Below, piece after piece: positions 51,895 to 60,291 of a DNA stretch of 64,000 bases (position 1 is the stretch's first letter; every line of letters starts with the position of its first letter). The DNA is from Parapristionchus giblindavisi (Eukaryota > Nematoda > Chromadorea > Rhabditida > Diplogasteridae). The stretch spans positions 558,001 to 622,000 of the forward strand of contig CALSFV010000220.1 of the NCBI GenBank assembly GCA_943737045.1, written 5' to 3'. Both the position numbers and the translations under genes were made by a program. Under the pieces are notes generated by a model. It saw only the letters and a program-made list of their open reading frames with translations, was not told the origin of the DNA and did not search any database.

Positions 51895-52859
51895 TTATTG
51901 GGGGGGGGGGGGGTAAACGTATATGACTATTTAACGGCAAACAGAAAAAGGAGGTTAAGGTATTTATCGAATAAATCCCTCTAAAAAATATGTTATATTT
52001 TGTGATTTATAAAACGAAGCCTTTGGGATTATTTAAAACCTGGCCGTATTTTAGAAATCTACGATTGAACGTTGAAAGATTTTTTCTAATATTTTCAAAA
52101 TCTGCAGTAATCCATAATTCCATCTACGCCTACTCAACTAAACTGCCTTGAGCTCACTATATGATAAAGTATCCGAATAAATTGCATAAGGGCACTACAC
52201 TGTTACGTTCAAGATAGCCCTACCGTAATAGTACACGTTAGGTCTACACTACCGTAACCAGAATAAGTAGTTTATTTTTTAAAACAAACTACAGTGTATT
52301 GTAAGTAAATTGTAGTTCATTTGAACACGCAGCTCGAAAAATGTTACAAATTGCGAAGCGTGGCCGCATTTTGGGATTGTTTCTTTGAAACTTCGCCGCA
52401 ATTTAAATGCAAAGTAGCTATTCGGCCTATGGCGGCGTTGTATATAGAGCGTACAGGAAAAATATCCGGAAGGCTTTTCATATTTCCAATTCATTTGTAT
52501 TCCTAGGCATTAGGATCGCACATGCGAAAAACATTAATGCGACTCGGTACCACTACGCATAAAGAGTGGGTGAAACGCGATTGTGCGGGGTTCAAATTGA
52601 GTGGAGTTGCATTTTTTCGTCGACAAGGCAATATCTGTCGTAGTTGGAGTAAAATATTCAAAGTGATCGATTGCACGAACAATCTACGTTTCGTGGCTTA
52701 TTTGACTGTTCTTATCAAGTTTCATATACGGTCGTTTTCCTGAATGGGGAGTTATTCTTTCAGAGACTCAAGAATAGAACAAATGAATAAGAAAATTCCC
52801 TCTGCTTTGGCCCCTTCTGCATATGATAAGTGGAGAGGATATATTTCTTATTCTTATTC

Positions 52860-52901
<42 letters not shown>

Positions 52902-53867
52902 TTATTGGGGGGGGGGGGGGGTAAACGTATATGACTATTTAACGGCAAACAGAAAAAGGAGGTTAAGGTATTTATCGAATAAATCCCTCTAAAAAATATG
53001 TTATATTTTGTGATTTATAAAACGAAGCCTTTGGGATTATTTAAAACCTGGCCGTATTTTAGAAATCTACGATTGAACGTTGAAAGATTTTTTCTAATAT
53101 TTTCAAAATCTGCAGTAATCCATAATTCCATCTACGCCTACTCAACTAAACTGCCTTGAGCTCACTATATGATAAAGTATCCGAATAAATTGCATAAGGG
53201 CACTACACTGTTACGTTCAAGATAGCCCTACCGTAATAGTACACGTTAGGTCTACACTACCGTAACCAGAATAAGTAGTTTATTTTTTAAAACAAACTAC
53301 AGTGTATTGTAAGTAAATTGTAGTTCATTTGAACACGCAGCTCGAAAAATGTTACAAATTGCGAAGCGTGGCCGCATTTTGGGATTGTTTCTTTGAAACT
53401 TCGCCGCAATTTAAATGCAAAGTAGCTATTCGGCCTATGGCGGCGTTGTATATAGAGCGTACAGGAAAAATATCCGGAAGGCTTTTCATATTTCCAATTC
53501 ATTTGTATTCCTAGGCATTAGGATCGCACATGCGAAAAACATTAATGCGACTCGGTACCACTACGCATAAATAGTGGGTGAAACGCGATTGTGCGGGGTT
53601 CAAATTGAGTGGAGTTGCATTTTTTCGTCGACAAGGCAATATCTGTCGTAGTTGGAGTAAAATATTCAAAGTGATCGATTGCACGAACAATCTACGTTTC
53701 GTGGCTTATTTGACTGTTCTTATCAAGTTTCATATACGGTCGTTTTCCTGAATGGGGAGTTATTCTTTCAGAGACTCAAGAATAGAACAAATGAATAAGA
53801 AAATTCCCTCTGCTTTGGCCCCTTCTGCATATGATAAGTGGAGAGGATATATTTCTTATTCTTATTC

Positions 53868-53924
<57 letters not shown>

Positions 53925-54853
53925 TTATTGGGGGGGGGGGGGGGTAAACGTATATGACTATTTAACGGCAAACAGAAAAAGGAGGTTAAGGTATTTATCG
54001 AATAAATCCCTCTAAAAAATATGTTATATTTTGTGATTTATAAAACGAAGCCTTTGGGATTATTTAAAACCTGGCCGTATTTTAGAAATCTACGATTGAA
54101 CGTTGAAAGATTTTTTCTAATATTTTCAAAATCTGCAGTAATCCATAATTCCATCTACGCCTACTCAACTAAACTGCCTTGAGCTCACTATATGATAAAG
54201 TATCCGAATAAATTGCATAAGGACACTACACTGTTACGTTCAAGATAGCCCTACCGTAATAGTACACGTTAGGTCTACACTACCGTAACCAGAATAAGTA
54301 GTTTATTTTTTTAAACAAACTACAGTATACCTTGATGGTGCTGAGATGGATGCGGATTCGTGGCAGACGAGGTAGGAGGAGATATTGTTGCTGCGCCTGC
54401 AATTGATAGGTTGAAAAGAAGATTAGAAACTACGAGACCCGGTCGTATTTTGCAATTTTATGTTGAAAACCCGGCCGTATTTGTAATTTTTTTTTTAAAA
54501 CCTGCCGGAATTTTGAAAATCTGTAATGCAGCTATTCGAGATATGATGTAATTAAATCTTCAGTCATTATTTTCTATATATTCAGTTATACAGTACTTCC
54601 AAGTATATTCCATTAATATTACAGCGAAATTCTTTTTTTTTTCATTCTTAAACCTACAAAACCTTCAACCTAAATTGACCAAGAGCTACGAACTCAATTC
54701 ATTATCACATTATTCGGAATTCATAAACTAGAGGGGGAATCGATGATCTCAATTCGGGGATTCAAAAATAGATACCAACCTCCGCTACTCGCAGCCACCA
54801 TGTGCTGCATGAGCGCGATGGGCGAGGGTCCACTCAACGACGCCGTCGTGAAT
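28400..54853 (-). CDS. ldb-1: LIM-domain-binding adaptor protein (LDB/CLIM/NLI/Chip)
   Basis: Nuclear adaptor that dimerises and bridges LIM-homeodomain and LIM-only proteins to other transcription complexes (known for the family). Distal form, in gene order: 54853-54780, 54396-54331, 46459-46372, 46227-46115, 45714-45595, 45433-45331, then the core from 34270. Core exons: 34270-34135, 33326-33209, 32759-32652, 32337-32267, 31921-31796, 31350-31207, 30354-30267, 29677-29619, 29454-29326, 29187-29104, 28912-28400. Exon 45433-45331 ends in phase 2 and joins 34270 in frame (CC plus A). The distal form is at least 713 aa; its start is not certain because the first listed exon begins inside a codon. 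An alternative first exon lies at 36190-35856. Introns are very large on the 5' side and contain the tandem array and transposons. Identity is secure from the core; joining of the distal exons rests on phase and composition. Confidence 0.88.
32012..32210. repeat. Diverged inverted-repeat element in ldb-1 intron
   Basis: GTGGTGTTGCATTTGCCTTACGTGC on the left and a degraded complement (GCAACACCGCATTACGCC) on the right. The left shares GCATTTGCCTTACGTGC with the palindrome at 32388-32474, so the two look like members of one small family. Confidence 0.5.
32388..32474. repeat. Perfect palindromic miniature element in ldb-1 intron
   Basis: 87 bp. A 29-nt left arm beginning ATGCACTGTTACATTTGCC is followed after ~29 nt by its exact complement ending GTAACAGTGCAT. 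The loop is GC-rich (GACGCGGCGGAGGGAG). It lies between core exons 32337-32267 and 32759-32652. Confidence 0.85.
34271..35855 (-). other. Intron before the ldb-1 core
   Basis: Contains a GA-rich microsatellite (about 34650-34735) and purine-rich DNA around 35640-35700; no exon-like sequence apart from the alternative first exon that ends at 35856. Confidence 0.55.
35856..36190 (-). CDS. ldb-1: ldb-1 alternative first exon (proximal form)
   Basis: Begins ATG at 36190 (MPRKPKDPSAPPPKPRVRKSK), just after a CCTAG acceptor-like sequence, as in trans-spliced nematode starts. Encodes a basic, Pro-rich head, an Ala/Gln stretch, a Met run and a Thr/Ser/Pro-rich end. A phase-2 donor after AATGG (GTTGGT) joins the core exon at 34270 in frame, giving a form of 636 aa. 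A second donor (GTACCG at 35844, phase 0) would not keep the core frame. It could instead be an unrelated small gene ending at 35819-35821, but position, strand and phase favour an ldb-1 first exon. Confidence 0.72.
37409..37430 (+). repeat. G-run (22 bases)
   Basis: Uninterrupted run of 22 G on the plus strand. It would be unstable and may form quadruplex structures; its length may also be affected by sequencing error. Confidence 0.9.
37632..37696 (+). repeat. GA dinucleotide microsatellite
   Basis: About 30 perfect AG/GA units inside the ldb-1 intron. Confidence 0.95.
41350..41660 (+). repeat. Long polypurine tract
   Basis: Roughly 300 bp, largely G and A, broken by a short mixed section around 41430-41540. 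Open frames on both strands here are composition artefacts. Confidence 0.85.
42004..42050 (+). repeat. GA dinucleotide microsatellite
   Basis: About 23 perfect GA units in the ldb-1 intron. Confidence 0.95.
45331..54853 (-). CDS. ldb-1: ldb-1 distal Met/Pro-rich N-terminal exons
   Basis: Six exons with good splice sites and continuous phase: 54853-54780 (FTTASLSGPSPIALMQHMVA), 54396-54331 (ends NPHPSQHHQ), 46459-46372 (SSMMSPMMSS, then a Gln run), 46227-46115 (MMGPPSSMAMMTSPMMG), 45714-45595 (GHPMMTSSSNGMIMNGGPP) and 45433-45331 (GSMGPPMLPP, ending QMQKEP). No known domain; low complexity rich in Met, Pro, Ser and Gly, resembling the tail of the core protein. The first exon starts inside a codon, so at least one more 5' exon exists. 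A separate gene lying upstream and ending in these exons cannot be excluded, but no stop codon follows them and they fit the core in phase. Confidence 0.75.
46833..48402. mobile_element. 1.57 kb inverted-repeat element inserted in repeat copy 1
   Basis: Ends are CACGCGTGT on the left and ACACGCGTGG on the right. Long arms (about 46910-47300 and 47950-48335) are inverted copies with few differences; the outermost ~75 bp are more diverged. TAT (or TA) is duplicated: copy 1 reads GTTGTAT then the element then TATATAGAGCG, whereas the five uninterrupted copies read GTTGTATATAGAGCG. No transposase; the interior holds a tRNA-like sequence. Non-autonomous element of unassigned superfamily. Confidence 0.92.
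47380..47455 (+). other. tRNA-like sequence with A-box and B-box
   Basis: TAGTGTAGTGG matches the internal A-box and GGTTCGATCCT the B-box of RNA polymerase III genes, about 44 nt apart as in a tRNA. The T-arm AGGGG-TTCGATC-CTCCT pairs. No 5' strand complementary to the expected acceptor AGCCGCA is present, and the anticodon arm does not fold properly, so this is not a working tRNA gene. Best read as a tRNA-derived or tRNA-mimicking module inside the surrounding element. Confidence 0.55.
48814..48889 (+). repeat. TTA microsatellite followed by G-run (first of six)
   Basis: ATT/TTA triplets bounded by TTATTC, then TTATT and 12-15 G. The same pair recurs in every unit of the array (near 49828, 50833, 51833, 52849, 53857) with different repeat numbers; this explains nearly all the unit length variation. 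Confidence 0.95.
54410..54540. repeat. Diverged sequence related to the tandem unit
   Basis: Contains two or three imperfect copies of an ACCCGGCCGTATTT-like motif, each followed by AATTT/T-rich sequence and ending AAAATCTG. The tandem unit contains AACCTGGCCGTATTTTAG and later TTCAAAATCTGCAG. It lies just outside the array, beyond ldb-1 exon 54396-54331. Confidence 0.5.
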
Positions 54854-55241
54854 CTGGAATTTACATTATTTTTATTATTATTAATACATAATAAAAGCAA
54901 TGCCAGTAAATGCGGCATAAATATCATGGACAATCGAAGTAGTAGGCGCAATGGGAAGAAGAGAAATAGACAATGATCGCCCAAATATTAATAATATATG
55001 AGAAGATGTATAACAAGTCACATCTCGGGTGCGTGCGGGAAATATTTGATAGTACAAGACGTGATACTGTAACTATCACGATCATAACACGCATGTTAAT
55101 ATGATAAGAGGGGTCACGCATGATAACCATCAAAAATGGTTCAGACATGGGGACAATGTACCTGAGGGGCATTACGAGACCATGCGACATATAAACGTCA
55201 GTGAGTAAGATGAGTACGGACAACCATAAATAAGTTGAAGT

Positions 55242-55434
55242 CATAGGTGGGCGCGCGAAAACGAATATTTTTTGCGCACAGCCTTGCCTTCCCATGGGGG
55301 GACTTGCGCATAGCCTTTCCTCGCAAAAATCGGACAATTTGCAGTCGAATTCGTCAAAAAATAGCCATGCGCACAGCCTTGCCTCACCTTTCCCCGGTTT
55401 GCGCACAGCCTTTCCCCCAGCGTGCCCACCTATG
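55242..55434. mobile_element. hAT-like miniature inverted-repeat element
   Basis: 193 bp with ends CATAGGTGGGC and GCCCACCTATG, flanked on both sides by the identical 8-bp sequence GTTGAAGT (55234-55241 and 55435-55442). An 8-bp duplication and CA...TG ends are characteristic of the hAT superfamily. The interior has four copies of a TGCGCAcAGCCTTgCC-type motif. No coding capacity; non-autonomous. Confidence 0.9.
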
Positions 55435-55829
55435 GTTGAAGTGGTTATTTTTTAATATTAATATAGCCTATTTCCTTTAAAAATATTCTAAGGTGTACGT
55501 AGACAATGTGCCTCAGATGTTCAATCAAGTGTACAGTAGGTAATAAGAAAATATTTACTGTTAACAGAGGATGCGAACCAAATGATGATGTGACGTACCC
55601 ACACATAAACACAACTAACACAGCTTAACACTTTTGCGTGTATTTATAGAAATCAGAGGATATTTTTTCTCCTCCTACAGGTTATATTAAGTTGTAGTTT
55701 TGAATATCAACATAGCAATAGAACACATTCCCTTTCGTTTTGATTACATAGTTCTCAAATAAATTAAAATAGAGAAATAGTTATAGTGAGTAATCGTCAT
55801 GGTTTTGATGTTATCATGTACATGATAAC

Positions 55830-56096
55830 TTGAGAAGTAATGAGGAAGAAATAAATTCAAGTGAACAGTGCAGTGAGTGGTTTAGAGGATGGAAATTCAT
55901 TAGAGGAATGCACATGCAAGTGAGAGACGAAAAAGCAGTGAGAAAAAATGAGGGAAAGAGTACAATCGGAGCAGTGTTCAAGGCTATGAAAAGAATGAAA
56001 GAAGAAGAAGAAGAAGAAGAACACCTTCAAGGGACATCATCTCTATCTCAGTCAGAGAATGCGTCACTTTCGCAGTCAAAGACTTTGAGTCCATAA
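55830..56096 (+). other. Unassigned open frame, possible transposase remnant
   Basis: 88-codon frame without a convincing ATG start. The segment SEWFRGWKFIRGMHMQV vaguely resembles the CENP-B/Tc5-type helix-turn-helix pattern, followed by AVFKAMKRM, a Glu run and a Ser/Gln-rich end. The likeness is weak. It could equally be chance. Confidence 0.2.
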
Positions 56097-57357
56097 TTTA
56101 AAATAATAGATGCTTTCTTTCAAGTAAAATATCATTAAAACATTTAAGCAAAACAGCTCTAATACAGTATATCCATATTCCACATCCGTATATCCTGGAC
56201 TGTGTAGCTATTTCAGCACTTTGTGTTGTGCCCTCTTATTGTAAGAGACAAACAAAATTGTTTGTGATATGGATAGGCTGTATTATGGACCCTTTAAGAT
56301 GAACTCAAGGGTGCTATCATTGACTAAATAATGGACACTCGATATAAAATAATCATGATAATGATTGATACAGAGCGCATATAGAGAGAGGAGATAGGAG
56401 AGAGGAGGAGGGGGGGGGGTTGAGGAGGAAAAGAGATAGAAAGTGGAGGTGATGAAGAAGCAAGAGAGAATAATACTAGAATGAATACATATGCATTAGA
56501 GGCGAAACTTGAACAGGAACTCAACGTATCATGTGTCCCTCTCTTTTTGACCAAAAAAGGCAGATTGATGGGAGAGAGATAGAGAGGTATTGAAAGGAGA
56601 CGAAAGAGTGTTACTAGTCAATTGAGAGGTACTGTCATCGCTCTCGATCAACCTATCTGTTTCAGTCCCATTATGAACTCATTCCAATAGTCAGAGTAAG
56701 AGACTATGATAGACCTAGAAAGAGTGGGAGAATGCAAAGTTGGTGAACATATAATATACAGTAGTCATGACTATCCAGTTGAAATGCCCCAGAGAGACCA
56801 CGTTTCCCGCATTTCTACAGGGAAATCCCGCAGCACTGTACGCTAGACTATGGAAGCACTTCATGATCTTTATTAAATTAAAGAGATTTTACAAAAAAAA
56901 GTTGATCTGATTGCACTTTCCTTTGACAATCTTTGATCATTACTGTAGTGTACCATGCTGGAGAGAGTGAACTGAGTGTTGAGAGGCAGGGAGTAGGAAG
57001 AGCAAGGGTAAAGGAGGGTAGAGAGAGGGAGACAGAGAGAAAAAGAGAGAAAGGGAGATAACGGGAGAATGAGAAAGAAATATGGAGAGAAAGAGGAGGT
57101 TAAGGGCTAGACTGTGCGATGATTCGATTCAACCAAAAGAAATGAGCATCACTCGATTACACGAAACGAACATGAACCAAATTATCTAAGATATGAGAGA
57201 AATAGACTAATAGATTGATAATTGACCATATATGAACCATGTATTGAGACCGTGAAATGAATTGAAAAGAGTAGTGAGGACTAGTTAGCTAGTTATTATA
57301 TGAAAAAATTACTATCAACTAATTGAAATGTGAATTGTGAAAACAAATATTGCATCG

Positions 57358-57537
57358 GAAAACCACTTTGTCTGAGGAAATATTATATAGTGTAAAAAAC
57401 AAGGTCTAATCGAATTTATCGCGAATGCATTGACATTATGAACCGTTCGTCTGTAAAGCAAGACGTCATAAGCAAGACATCATACAGAAATCACTAATGT
57501 GCTATTGACGTCATTATCCTCAGACAAAGTGGTCTTC
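57358..57537. mobile_element. 180-bp inverted-repeat element
   Basis: The left arm GAAAACCACTTTGTCTGAGG pairs with the right arm TCCTCAGACAAAGTGGTCTTC with one mismatch over 21 nt. The interior contains a short duplication (AGCAAGACGTCATA / AGCAAGACATCATA). No clear target duplication, so the superfamily is unknown. Confidence 0.75.
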
Positions 57538-58742
57538 CTATATGCACATCTCAAATACATGCCGATACTCTTACTAAGGAACCATTATGTACGGTGGGCG
57601 GATGTATAATAGAGCTGATACTAGGGCTTCTTGATGTAGAGTTAAGTTCGCGGATAAACCTATAGGGCTTCTTAGGGTCCGTGAGAAATATGAAACAGCA
57701 TGCAGCATGATATACACTTTAATATTAATAAAACTATTTAACTTGTAAGTTTACAAAAGTTATTAATTATTGAGCTCTGTTGCATGGAACAGTAAATACA
57801 TTATCAACAAACAAGAATGAAGCTTGTCCATCCGGAAAACCGAATTAACTTATTGAATTCAAGTAATTTATATTGTAGTGTTCAAAAGTTACGAAAGGAT
57901 CAGAAATCATCATTTATTTGATGCTTTTTCGCACTAACAATAAGCAGACAAGAACAGTAAAAAAATTAGTAACAGTAAGATAATTATGGAAAGGCAGTGA
58001 TTGATTGATAAGAGAGCCGATCACTCCACAGAAATCATTCGAATCGATCAGATTGTGTTTAGTGCGAAAACGAAGTGATTGTGTGTGTGTTAAGAAGACG
58101 ACTATGACTAGGTATCGTGAGATTGGTGAGGGAGGAGGGAGCAAAGGAGTGAAAAAAGATAGAGATAGAAATATAAGATGGTACGAGCCAACTATCAGGA
58201 ACTGATTGAGAGACCTATTCACAAAAAAAACAAATGTTAAAAAAACAAGCAAAATTAATATTATTGCAAAATATGTTGGATAGCTTCAGACCATAGTTAT
58301 AAATAGCGACAGAACACAAAGTAAAGAACCGAAGATCGTGGCCAATCATATATGGAAAGTTGAAAGAATAAGCAGAGAAAAGAGTGAAATGACGAGTAGA
58401 AAGAGGACGATCTAGTGGGAAACGTTCGTGTTCCCTCCTACCTCCCCAGAGGAAAAAAAGCACTGGTCGCTCGGGATAGAGGGCGTCCTATACGGTAAGA
58501 GAGTGTGTGGCTGAGAGAGGGACAGGTCAGAGACAAGACGAGAGAGTGTGTGGATCGAGGAGAGCGGTGCGAGTCCCTTGAAGGGATAGGGCGAGAGAGT
58601 ACGTGGAAGTGAGAGAGTGTTGGGGGGAGGTAGAGGTCGGCCTTTGTGGAGGGGGGGGGGGGGAGGAGAGGATGAGGAAATGGATTGAGAAGGTAAGAGT
58701 GAGCCAAGGTGTAGATGGTATAAGGATTGCTCACATTCTTAC

Positions 58743-58750
58743 TCCATCAT
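58743..58750 (-). CDS. Speculative 8-nt start exon of ldb-1 distal form
   Basis: On the minus strand ATGATGGA is followed by a good donor GTAAGA, and its phase (2) fits exon 54853-54780, giving MMEFTTASL. An upstream CTTTTAG could act as a trans-splice acceptor. The chance of a random match is high; listed only as a candidate. Confidence 0.2.
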
Positions 58751-60277
58751 ACTTATTCTTCTTTATTTCAATATAAACTAAAAGAGGAAAGGGATATACA
58801 ATAGTACATTAAGGCTCTTTATTTTACTGTGGTTGTTTTGAAACGAGTATTTTATCGAACAGATTCCATTATAGTAAAAAAATAGCAAGTGTAAAGATGA
58901 TTTAGTATTTCAGATGCCTATTGCCTCACTGAAAGAGAGAAGCTGTTGTGAATCCAGATTGACAATGTAAGATATTGCATGGATGAAAGGAGAAAAAAGA
59001 AGCGTCTTGGTCCAAAATGGGGTGGAAATTGAGAAATATTCGAGCGAGAGGAGGAGCAGAGAGTAATCGTTCTCTAAGAATGGTGGGAAGATATGAGATG
59101 AGAGAAAGAAGAAGAAGGAAAAGAACGAGAAAAGGGTAAAATGAGTGGAAGACCAATGCATAGGTAGGAAATTATATCACAAATGAAGAGATGAAGAGAC
59201 GACACTGTATCAGGTCCAAAAGGAACGAGATTCATATCAAACACCAAAAGATATATCGACCCTTCAAAATGGAGGAGTACGGTAGTTGTGATCAAGGATA
59301 TCAACACAGGACTAATGAATCACGAACAAAGATCAAAGATCAATGTCCAAAAGTTTTCAATGACCGGAAAAGTGTGATAAGAAGATGACATAAAATAGAT
59401 GGTCTCAATTGAGTCTATCTGAGGCTTCGACTGAATCCTATTATCTCCTTTCTCTCCCTCTCACTCCACTGCCCCTCATTCATTGAGACCGCTCTCTTCA
59501 TTCACTACTATATCTATGACTGAATGTGGGAGACACTCTGATCGTCTCTTCTAAGCTCTTACCTCTCTCCCTCTGTATCTCTCTTCTTCTCTCTAGTAGC
59601 CTTCGGTCTCTCGTCCTAACCCATCGCTGATCGAGCCTTTCGGCAGATGGCCACACGAGCCTTGAGGGTTGCCCGAGGAAGGGATAAGGAGGAGAGGTGG
59701 AGACAGAGGGAGGGGGGAGAAAGAAAGAGGGACAAAGAAAGTAAGAGAGAAGGAGAGATAGAATTATGGAGAAAGCGAGAGATTTAGGACAAGGAGAGGA
59801 ATAGATACAGAGAGATTGAGAGATTGAGAAGGAGAGAGAGAGAGAGGGAGAGAGAGAGTAGTAAGAGTCGAATTATGAGATCCAGTGTATCTGGTGTATG
59901 GTACAAGGCCAATTCTCTCAATTATCCAATAGAGAACGGAGAAGAAAAGGTAAGACATTCACAATCGTAGATCAAATCTTCTCTCAACAGTTGAATATGA
60001 TAGGATCAACTGCTGATCAATGACAGCATTTTGGTCCATAGATTACTTGTTGCATGTTATCCAATTATATTTATCATTAAGTTCTAAAAAGAAGTACTAT
60101 GAATTTTCCATTGCACTCTGCAGCTCTTGAACGCTGTTCGAATAAATACACGAACGACAAACAAAGAGCGGTAACTATACAAAACTTATAATGAGTGTCA
60201 CACATGTGTGGGGTACACGAAGCTCGACTCTACGGGGGGCATCAGAACTGAAAATCCAGAACATTTTAAAACTTTTA

Positions 60278-60291
60278 CCCCCCCCCCCCCC
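60278..60291 (+). repeat. C-run
   Basis: Run of about 13 C on the plus strand in otherwise unremarkable sequence. Confidence 0.85.

Larger units (their letters stand above)
46684..54325. repeat. Tandem array of a ~1 kb unit, six copies
   Basis: Copies start at 46684, 49269, 50278, 51279, 52295 and 53303, and the last ends at 54325. Lengths are about 1001-1023 bp; copy 1 is 1015 bp once its 1570-bp insertion is removed. Each starts TGTATTGTAAGTAAATTG and ends AAACAAACTACAG. Copies are nearly identical; differences seen are a few substitutions (for example 50012, 51792, 53572) and length changes in a TTA microsatellite followed by a G-run. Open frames repeat with the unit; one is broken by a stop in the last copy, and nothing indicates a real protein. 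Lies in an intron of ldb-1. Confidence 0.97.

Noticed and set aside
46684..54325. Regularly repeated sequence that might be taken for a CRISPR array
   Set aside because: Units are ~1 kb and nearly identical throughout, without spacers, and the DNA is eukaryotic.
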